From Mycobacterium sp. 1245805.9 (GTDB lineage: Bacteria; Actinomycetota; Actinomycetes; Mycobacteriales; Mycobacteriaceae), in NCBI RefSeq assembly GCF_001672915.1, contig NZ_LZKR01000149.1, positions 1 through 37,822 of the forward strand: a stretch of 37,822 nt of DNA, written 5' to 3'. Under the pieces are notes generated by a model. The model was given only the letters and a program-made list of their open reading frames with translations. It did not search any database and was not told where the DNA came from. Positions within the stretch are counted from its first letter, which is position 1, and the number at the start of each line of letters is the position of its first letter. Position numbers and translations under genes: made by a program. Below, piece after piece: positions 32,062 to 37,822 of this stretch.

Positions 32062-32349
32062 TCAGGCGATCCGCGCCGCGGCGTACACCTCGGCGTCGGC
32101 GTAGTCCCTGGCGCCCGCCCGCAGGGCCACGGCCGTTTCGGCCGCCGCGCGCGACCACTGCGTCACCTCGGCCGTCAGTCGCTCCAGCTGCACGCGCAGG
32201 GCGTCGCCGCGCGCGGTGTGCGCCCGGCCGGCGACCGCACCGCCGAAAGCCAAGTGCGCCAAGTGATCTGCCACCGCGCGGTCGAGGAGTTCGGCGGCCG
32301 CGTCCATCTGGTCGGCGACCCTGAGCACCGCCGAGCAATCGAATCTCAT
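32062..32349 (-). CDS. EspC-like type VII secretion target (Rv3440c-like)
   Basis: A 95-aa two-helix protein of the ESX-1 EspC family (DUF2580). It begins MRFDCSAVLRVADQMDAAAE, the characteristic opening, and has a central turn (LAFGGAVAGRAHTARGDAL) and a second long helix (VQLERLTAEVTQWSRAAAET) that ends RAGARDYADAEVY, fitting the YxxxD/E secretion signal as YADAE. No WxG is seen at the turn. It is coupled to the Ala/Pro-rich gene, reminding of Esp pairs exported together. The nearest ESX machinery is not in the window. Confidence 0.8.
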   Translation of the reverse strand: MRFDCSAVLRVADQMDAAAELLDRAVADHLAHLAFGGAVAGRAHTARGDALRVQLERLTAEVTQWSRAAAETAVALRAGARDYADAEVYAAARIA

Positions 32350-32396
32350 GCCTAATCCGACGCCTGGAGCCGCGCCGGGGTTCCCCCGCTAGAGGA

Positions 32397-33734
32397 TCAG
32401 CGCGCGCCGCTCACCGCTTCGGCGACCTGGCTGGCGACTCGCTGCGCGACACCCTCTTCGGGCGCCTCCACCATGACGCGGATCATCGGCTCGGTTCCCG
32501 AGGGACGCAACAGGATTCGGCCCGTGTCGCCCAGTTCGGCCTCGGCCTGCTCGAGCGCGGTCTGCACCGACGGCGCCGCGGCGGCGGTCGCCTTGTCGGC
32601 CACCTTCACGTTGATCAGCACCTGCGGCAGCGACCGCATCGCGGAGGCGAGGTCGGCCAGCGAGGCGCCGGTCTGCACCATGCGGTTCATCAATCGCAGT
32701 CCGGTGACGATGCCGTCGCCGGTGGAGCCCACCGCGGGCATCACAATGTGTCCGGACTGCTCGCCGCCCAGGCTGTACTCGCCGGCCCGCAACTCCTCCA
32801 GCACGTAGCGGTCGCCGACACCGGTCGTGCGCACGGCGATGCCCGCCGACCGCATGGCCAGGTGCAGCCCGAGGTTGCTCATCACGGTGGTCACCAGCGT
32901 GTCGGAGGCCAGCTCGCCCGCGTCCCGCATCGCCAGCGCGAGCACGACCATGATGTGGTCGCCGTCGACCAGCTCGCCGTTGGCGTCGACGGCCAGGCAC
33001 CGGTCGGCGTCCCCGTCGTGGGCCAGGCCCAGGTCGGCGCGGTGGTCGACGACGGCCGCCTTCACCGCTTCCAGGTGCGTCGAGCCGCAGCCGTCGTTGA
33101 TGTTGAGCCCGTTGGGGTCGGCGTTGATGGCGATCACCCGGGCACCGGCCGCGCGGTAGGCGCGCGGGGCGACCGACGACGCCGCGCCATGGGCGCAGTC
33201 GACCACCACGGTCAGGCCGTCCAGGCGCAGCGTGCTCGCCTTGGACAGGTGGCGCAGGTAGCGGTCGGCCGCATCCACGGCGTCGACGACCCGGCCGATC
33301 CCGGCGCCGACGGGGCGCAGCCCCGGTCCCGCCGCAACCAGCTCCTCGATCTGGTCCTCGGTGCCGTCGTCCAGCTTGTGGCCGCCGGGACCGAAGATCT
33401 TGATGCCGTTGTCGGGCATCGGGTTGTGCGACGCGGAGATCATCACCCCGAAGTCGGCGTCATAGGCGCCGGTCAGGTAGGCCACCGCGGGGGTGGGCAG
33501 CACCCCGACCCGCAGCGCGTCGACGCCCTCGCTGGTCAGCCCGGCGATCACCGCGGCCTCCAGCATTTCGCCGCTGGCCCTGGGATCGCGGCCGATCACG
33601 GCCACCCGCCGGCCCGGTTCGCCCGAACTCGCCAGGCGCCGGGCCACGAGGGCGCCCAGGGCCAACGCCAGCTCGGCGGTCAACTCGCGATTGGCGACCC
33701 CGCGAACACCGTCGGTGCCGAATAGTCGACCCAT
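32397..33734 (-). CDS. glmM: Phosphoglucosamine mutase GlmM (MrsA)
   Basis: A 445-aa enzyme that converts glucosamine-6-phosphate to glucosamine-1-phosphate, the step after GlmS on the way to UDP-GlcNAc. MGRLFGTDGVRG opens the protein; the phosphoserine is S102 in ISASHNPMPDNG; the Mg loop is HDGDADRC; the sugar-binding GGEQSGH and the phosphate loop RPSGTEPMIRV are all present. ATG 33734 gives family length; the longer frame runs into the rpsI-glmM gap. It follows rpsI by 126 nt, the usual actinobacterial order rplM-rpsI-glmM. Confidence 0.97.
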   Translation of the reverse strand: MGRLFGTDGVRGVANRELTAELALALGALVARRLASSGEPGRRVAVIGRDPRASGEMLEAAVIAGLTSEGVDALRVGVLPTPAVAYLTGAYDADFGVMISASHNPMPDNGIKIFGPGGHKLDDGTEDQIEELVAAGPGLRPVGAGIGRVVDAVDAADRYLRHLSKASTLRLDGLTVVVDCAHGAASSVAPRAYRAAGARVIAINADPNGLNINDGCGSTHLEAVKAAVVDHRADLGLAHDGDADRCLAVDANGELVDGDHIMVVLALAMRDAGELASDTLVTTVMSNLGLHLAMRSAGIAVRTTGVGDRYVLEELRAGEYSLGGEQSGHIVMPAVGSTGDGIVTGLRLMNRMVQTGASLADLASAMRSLPQVLINVKVADKATAAAAPSVQTALEQAEAELGDTGRILLRPSGTEPMIRVMVEAPEEGVAQRVASQVAEAVSGAR

Positions 33735-33821
33735 GCGGTAAAACCTCTCACAGTTGACGCTCAGACACCTAACGTGCCCGTTCTTTTCTGACCGAAACCA
33801 CGCGCGAACGCGCGCAGACAC

Positions 33822-33844
33822 GCCGCAAGATGTGCTTTTGCGGC
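33822..33844 (-). terminator. Weak hairpin in the rpsI-glmM gap
   Basis: GCCGCAA and TTGCGGC form a perfect 7-bp stem around a 9-nt loop, 17 nt after the rpsI stop on the minus strand. There is no U-tract. It may end part of the rplM-rpsI transcripts or protect their 3' end, with partial readthrough to glmM. Confidence 0.45.
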
Positions 33845-33860
33845 CAGAAAGTGATGCTGA

Positions 33861-34361
33861 TCAGCGCTTGCTGTACTGCGGCGCCTTGCGCGCCTTCTTC
33901 AGCCCGTACTTCTTGCGCTCGGTGGCGCGCGGGTCACGGGTGAGGAAGCCGGCCTTCTTCAGCGCGGGCCGGTCCTCGGGCGAGGCCAGGATCAGCGCCC
34001 GGGCGATGCCCAGGCGCAGCGCGCCGGCCTGACCCGACGGGCCGCCGCCGTGCAAAAGGGCGAAGACGTCGAAGCTTTCCACCCGGTCGACGGTGACCAG
34101 CGGGGCCTTGATGAGCTGCTGGTGCACCTTGTTGGGGAAGTAGTCCTCGAGGGTGCGGCCGTTGAGGTCGAACTTGCCGGTGCCGGGCACGATGCGCACC
34201 CGCACCACGGCCTCCTTGCGGCGGCCGACGGTCTGGATGGGCCGCTCGAAGACGAACGCCTCGGCGGGACGGGCGGCGGGAGCCTCCGCCTCGGGGACCG
34301 CCGGCGTCTCCGGGGTCTCCGGGGTCTCCGGGGTCTCGAGAGCCTCGGTTGTCTCGGTCAC
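33861..34361 (-). CDS. rpsI: 30S ribosomal protein S9
   Basis: A 166-aa ribosomal protein. The S9 core runs from QTVGRRKEAVVRVRIVPGTGKF (about 43-64) to the basic tail KKYGLKKARKAPQYSKR, whose last residues reach the P-site tRNA. The first 38 residues are an acidic, Pro-rich extension with three perfect 9-nt repeat copies at 34306-34332 that give tandem ETP units. Actinobacterial S9 often carries such extensions. A GTG at 34361 overlaps the rplM stop as GTGA, so the pair is coupled. Confidence 0.97.
   Translation of the reverse strand: MTETTEALETPETPETPETPAVPEAEAPAARPAEAFVFERPIQTVGRRKEAVVRVRIVPGTGKFDLNGRTLEDYFPNKVHQQLIKAPLVTVDRVESFDVFALLHGGGPSGQAGALRLGIARALILASPEDRPALKKAGFLTRDPRATERKKYGLKKARKAPQYSKR
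34306..34332. repeat. Three tandem 9-bp repeats in the 5' part of rpsI
   Basis: GTCTCCGGG occurs three times in a row (34306-34314, 34315-34323, 34324-34332), followed by a partial copy. On the coding strand they give ETPETPETP in the acidic N-terminal extension. Each copy is in-frame, so copy number can vary without breaking the gene. Confidence 0.9.
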
Positions 34362-34801
34362 TGGGCCACCTGCTTGATCTCGTACGGAACCGGCTGCTGA
34401 GCGGTGTGGGGATGCTCCGGACCTGCGTAGACGCGGAGCTTGCGCTGGATCTGGCGGCTGAGCTTGTTCTTGGGCAGCATGCCGACGATGGCCTTCTCCA
34501 CGACGCGGGTCGGGTGCTTTTCCAGCAGCTCGCCGGTGGTGCGGCTGTGCAGCCCGCCCGGATACCCCGAGTGGCGGTAAGCCAGCTTCTGCTGCAGCTT
34601 GTCGCCGGACAGGGCGACCTTTTCGGCGTTGATGACGATGACGAAGTCACCGCCGTCGACATTGGGGGCGAACGTCGGCTTGTGCTTGCCGCGCAGCAGG
34701 TTGGCTGCCGCGACGGCAAGGCGGCCAAGCACCACGTCCGTGGCGTCGATGACGTACCACGACCGCGTGGTGTCACCCGCCTTTGGCGCATAGGTGGGCA
34801 C
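34358..34801 (-). CDS. rplM: 50S ribosomal protein L13
   Basis: A 147-aa ribosomal protein. MPTYAPKAGDTTRSWYVIDA opens it, VLGRLAVAAANLLRGKHKP (24-42) is the conserved core, and VVEKAIVGMLPKNKLSRQIQRKLRVYAG follows. The GTG at 34801 is chosen on homology, with AGAAGG about 10 nt upstream. It is the first gene of the rplM-rpsI-(glmM) unit and is read from a promoter at 34940-34969 with a leader of about 130 nt. Confidence 0.97.
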   Translation of the reverse strand: MPTYAPKAGDTTRSWYVIDATDVVLGRLAVAAANLLRGKHKPTFAPNVDGGDFVIVINAEKVALSGDKLQQKLAYRHSGYPGGLHSRTTGELLEKHPTRVVEKAIVGMLPKNKLSRQIQRKLRVYAGPEHPHTAQQPVPYEIKQVAQ

Positions 34802-34939
34802 AGCGCTTACCTTCTTCTCTCGAGGTGGATCCCGGGTCGAGCCGGGTGCCAGTCAGGCAGTTGCGGTGGGGTCCAAAAGGAAGGGTTCTCGGCGACCGAC
34901 ATTGACCCGAGGCCCCGGCGTACCGCACGCCAACCGAGC

Positions 34940-34969
34940 AGCTTACCGATCGTGATACCCGCAGGTCAA
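34940..34969 (-). promoter_or_regulatory. Candidate rplM promoter, TTGACC-N18-TAAGCT
   Basis: On the minus strand, -35 TTGACC (34969-34964) and -10 TAAGCT (34945-34940) are 18 nt apart. The start site would be near 34933, so the rplM leader is about 130 nt. The leader has several GC-rich inverted segments (for example CCGGCTCGACCCGG), compatible with autoregulation by a ribosomal protein, but no known leader motif was recognised. Confidence 0.55.
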
Positions 34970-35064
34970 AATCGCCGACACTGGTATCAAAGATGCTCTT
35001 GTGACCGCTGCGACCTATCCTTAGGTGACTCAACGAACGGTGGGTCCGGATTGGCGGAAGTCGG

Positions 35065-37822
35065 ATGACGGCCGGAGCAGTGTGTCGGACGTGTGGCACC
35101 GAGCCCTTCAAGGACGCGCGGTTTTGCCACAGCTGCGGCTCGGCCATCCAAGACGGCGACGCCCACCCCGAGTACAAGCAGGTCACGGTCCTGTTCGCCG
35201 ACGTCGTCGGCTCGATGGAAATCGCCTCCGCGGTCGGCGCGGAACGGCTGCTGCAAATCATGGCCGACCTCGCCGACCGCTGCGCCGCGGTTGTCGAGCG
35301 GTACGGCGGCACGGTCGACAAGTTCACCGGCGACGGCATCATGGCCGTGTTCGGCGCGCCCGTCGCGTTGGAGGACCACGCCATCCGGGCATGCCTTGCG
35401 GCGCTGGGCATCCAGGAAGAAACCGCCCGGCTGGCCGCCGAGGTCGACAAGCGCGACGGCATCGAGCTGCGGTTGCGCGTCGGCCTGAATTCCGGTCAGG
35501 TGATCGCCGGCGAAATCGGTTCCGGGCCGTTCGGATACACCGCCATCGGCGAGCAGGTCGGCCTCGCCCAGCGGATGGAATCGGTGGCCCCGCCGGGCGC
35601 GGTGATGCTCAGCGCGTCGACCGCGCGACTGGTCGAGGGCGCCGCGGCGGTCGGTGAATCCGAGCTGGTTCAGATCAAGGGTGTCGACGCGCCGGTGCCC
35701 GCCCATCGGCTGCTGGGCGCCGGCGAGGGCCATCGCTCCGCCCTGCGTGCCGAGTCGAATCTGGTCGGTCGGCAGTGGGAGATGTCGGCCATCGAGGGCT
35801 TGCTGGAGCGCGCCATCGACGTGCACGGCGCCGTGGTCAGCGTCGTGGGGTTGCCGGGCATCGGCAAGAGCCGCCTGACGCGCGAGGTCACCGCGATGGC
35901 GGCGGCCCGCGGTGTCGACGTGTTCTCCGCCTTCTGCGAATCGCACGCCAGCGACGTCCCCTTCTATCTGGTGGCGCGGATGCTGCGAGCGAGCTTCCGG
36001 GTGGCCGATCTCGACCCGCCGGAAGCCCGCGCCGAGCTGCGGTCCCGGGTGCCCGACGCTGAGCCCGATGACCTGTTGCTCTTCGACGACCTGTTGGGCA
36101 TCGCCGATCCCGACGTCCCACTGCCGACGATCGACCCGGATGCGCGGCGGCGGCGGTTGACCGCGCTCGTCAACGCCGCGGCGCTGGCCCGCCAATCCCC
36201 CGCCGTCTATGTCATTGAGGACGTGCACTGGATCGACCCAGTCAGCGGCTCGATGATTGCCGACTTCGTCGCGGTGGCCCCCCAGACACCCTCGCTGGTG
36301 CTGCTCACCTACCGCCCCGAATATCGCGGCCCGTTGAGCAAGGTGACCGGCGCGCAGACCATCGCCCTTGCGCCGCTTAGTGATTCGGAAGCCGCGGCGC
36401 TGGCCGGCGAGTTGCTCGGGCCGGACCCGTCGGTCGGCGCCTTGGCCGCCTTGATCGCCGAGCGTGCCGCCGGTAATCCGTTTTTCGTCGAGGAGATGGT
36501 GCGGGACCTCGCCGAGCGCGGTGTGCTGCGCGGCGACCGCGGCGCTTACGCGTCGGCGGCGGCGGTCACCGAAGTCCGCGTGCCGGTCACGCTGCAGGCG
36601 ACCATCGCCGCGCGCATCGACCGCCTGGAGTGGGCGGCCAAGCGCACCCTGAGCGCCGCGGCGGTGATCGGCTCGCGGTTCAGCCCGGACCTGTTGGAAA
36701 CGCTCGGCATTGAGCCCAGCCTGGACGACCTGGTGGCCGCCGAGCTCGTCGACCAGATCAGGTTCACCGGCGAACCCAAGTACGTGTTCCGCCATCCGCT
36801 GATCCGCACCGTGGCCTACGAATCACAACTGAAATCGGATCGCGCCGAGCTGCACCGGCGGGTCGCCGCCGCGATCGAATCACGCGGCCAGGCAACGGCC
36901 GACCAGAACGCGGCGCTGATCGCCGAGCACCTGGAGGCCGCCGGCGATCCGCACGGCGCATTCAGCTGGCACATGCGCGCGGCGACGTGGGCCACCAACC
37001 GCGACATCAACGCCGCTCGCCTGAGTTGGGAGCGCGCCCAAACGATCGCCGACCGGCTGCCCGCGGAGGACCCCAACCGGGCGACCATGCGCATCGCCCC
37101 GCGCACCATGTTGTGCGGGATCGCCTGGCGCATCCACGCGCGCGCGGTGGCCGACCGGTTCGACGAACTGCGTGAGTTGTGCGCGGCCGTCGGGGACAAG
37201 GTGTCTCTGGCCATCGGGATGGCGGGGCTGGTGATGGAGCACGCGCATCAGGCCCGGGCGCGCGAGGCCTCGGAGCTGGCTTCGGAAGCCTGGACCCTCG
37301 CCGAGGCGCTCGGCGATTCGACCTTGACGGTCGGCCTGTCCCTTTCGCTGATCTTCGCCAAGATGGAGAACAATCAGTGGTCCGACGTGCTGCGGTGGTC
37401 ACAGGCGGTCATTGATCTCGCCGACGGTGACCCGTCCAAGGGCAACTTCATCATCGGGTCCCCGCTGGCGGCCGCCCTCACGACGCGGGCCATCGCCCGG
37501 TACAGCCTGGGTCTGCCCGGATGGCAAGACGACCAGCAGCAGGGCCTCGCCATGGCGCGCAAGGCCGACCCGATGTCTTACGCCTTGGTGGTCGCCTACA
37601 TCTACAACCCGGGGGTCCCGCTCGGCGTCCTGGCGGCCGACGATCGGGCGGTGCGCGAGACCGAGGATGCCCTGCGGATCGTCGAGCGATCCGGTGACGA
37701 CGTCGCGTTGGCCTTCACCCAGATGGCACCCGGCGTGGCGCTGGTGCACCGCCCGACGGCCGCCGACCGCGAGCGCGGCGAGAAGCTGCTGGCGGAACTC
37801 AGCGACGTGTTCCGGCGCCAGC
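35065..37822 (+). CDS. Zinc-ribbon / class III nucleotide cyclase / AAA ATPase protein (3' end outside window)
   Basis: At least 919 residues of a large signalling protein that runs off the window. The order is: a zinc ribbon with C7, C10, C21 and C24 (CRTCG, FCHSCG); a class III cyclase domain at about 35-200 with metal Asp in LFADVVGSM and DKFTGDGIMAVFG, whose Lys fits ATP specificity; an AAA/NB-ARC-like ATPase with Walker A GLPGIGKSRL (about 262-271) and Walker B VYVIEDVHWID; then a helical repeat region. The transition-state Asn of the cyclase motif is Gly (IGEQVGLAQRMES) while the Arg is kept, so activity may be low. ATG 35065 has GGAAG upstream. Such MalT-like cyclase proteins occur in several copies in mycobacteria. 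Confidence 0.9.
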   Translation, partial: MTAGAVCRTCGTEPFKDARFCHSCGSAIQDGDAHPEYKQVTVLFADVVGSMEIASAVGAERLLQIMADLADRCAAVVERYGGTVDKFTGDGIMAVFGAPVALEDHAIRACLAALGIQEETARLAAEVDKRDGIELRLRVGLNSGQVIAGEIGSGPFGYTAIGEQVGLAQRMESVAPPGAVMLSASTARLVEGAAAVGESELVQIKGVDAPVPAHRLLGAGEGHRSALRAESNLVGRQWEMSAIEGLLERAIDVHGAVVSVVGLPGIGKSRLTREVTAMAAARGVDVFSAFCESHASDVPFYLVARMLRASFRVADLDPPEARAELRSRVPDAEPDDLLLFDDLLGIADPDVPLPTIDPDARRRRLTALVNAAALARQSPAVYVIEDVHWIDPVSGSMIADFVAVAPQTPSLVLLTYRPEYRGPLSKVTGAQTIALAPLSDSEAAALAGELLGPDPSVGALAALIAERAAGNPFFVEEMVRDLAERGVLRGDRGAYASAAAVTEVRVPVTLQATIAARIDRLEWAAKRTLSAAAVIGSRFSPDLLETLGIEPSLDDLVAAELVDQIRFTGEPKYVFRHPLIRTVAYESQLKSDRAELHRRVAAAIESRGQATADQNAALIAEHLEAAGDPHGAFSWHMRAATWATNRDINAARLSWERAQTIADRLPAEDPNRATMRIAPRTMLCGIAWRIHARAVADRFDELRELCAAVGDKVSLAIGMAGLVMEHAHQARAREASELASEAWTLAEALGDSTLTVGLSLSLIFAKMENNQWSDVLRWSQAVIDLADGDPSKGNFIIGSPLAAALTTRAIARYSLGLPGWQDDQQQGLAMARKADPMSYALVVAYIYNPGVPLGVLAADDRAVRETEDALRIVERSGDDVALAFTQMAPGVALVHRPTAADRERGEKLLAELSDVFRRQ

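Noticed and set aside
30888..32104. Long plus-strand open frames opposite the Ala/Pro-rich gene
   Set aside because: They mirror the low-complexity coding sequence on the minus strand, which has the coupled start and homologue support.
33801..33814. CGCGCG-AA-CGCGCG palindrome after rpsI
   Set aside because: Simple CG-rich sequence; a 2-nt loop makes a poor hairpin, and such runs occur by chance at this base composition.

Overview
This window is chromosomal DNA of a high-GC slow-growing type Mycobacterium, most likely a nontuberculous species close to the M. avium complex. The evidence is the gene content and order, which follow the M. tuberculosis segment from guaB2 (Rv3411c) to rplM (Rv3443c), together with a PE protein, an EspC-like type VII secretion protein, F420-type LLM oxidoreductases, WhiB3, and a His-tailed GroEL1. 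Comparisons with M. tuberculosis rest on remembered gene order and protein sequence; no alignment was run.

Layout. (1) 1-4390 is conserved core: guaB2 (3' part cut off by the window edge), an Rv3412-like gene, the anti-sigma/sigma pair rsdA-sigD, an Rv3415c-like gene and whiB3. (2) 4387-11047 is an accessory block lying where M. tuberculosis has whiB3 next to groEL1. It carries a small membrane protein, a DUF2231-Rieske fusion coupled to a hemerythrin, an orphan 101-aa protein, a lipoprotein resembling Cu/Zn superoxide dismutase but with copper ligands missing, a diiron ferritin-like protein, a small secreted Cys-rich protein, a lone PE protein and an F420-type LLM oxidoreductase; a strong hairpin terminator closes it. 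Several members are metal or redox proteins, beside the redox regulator WhiB3. (3) 11059-26507 is one long minus-strand series. From promoter-distal to promoter-proximal it reads groEL1, groES (CIRCE-controlled), tsaD, rimI, tsaB, tsaE, an alpha/beta hydrolase, alr, gadB, nnr, an S9 peptidase, a rhomboid-like protein, an Rv3435c-like protein and glmS. The tsa genes make the t6A37 tRNA modification; alr, glmS and, further on, glmM feed cell-wall precursor synthesis. (4) 26508-27048 is a 541-bp AT-richer region without a convincing gene, followed by a 67-aa protein with a strong ribosome-binding site. (5) 27278-30810 holds an Rv3438-like hydrolase-fold protein and a second accessory block: methyltransferase, MarR regulator, SnoaL-like protein and a second LLM oxidoreductase. 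(6) 30815-34801 is an ESX-substrate-like pair (Rv3439c/Rv3440c type), glmM, rpsI and rplM. (7) From 35065 a large zinc-ribbon/class III cyclase/AAA ATPase runs off the right edge.

The strongest regulatory structures are the CIRCE operator over the groES promoter, a perfect palindrome whose two arms each carry a -10 box for the divergent MarR/methyltransferase pair, a 9-8-9 inverted repeat in the PE/LLM divergent gap, a 17-bp palindrome ahead of the diiron gene, and three starts with a TANNNT-N6-start-codon layout that implies leaderless mRNAs. No tRNA, rRNA, CRISPR array, transposase or phage gene was seen.
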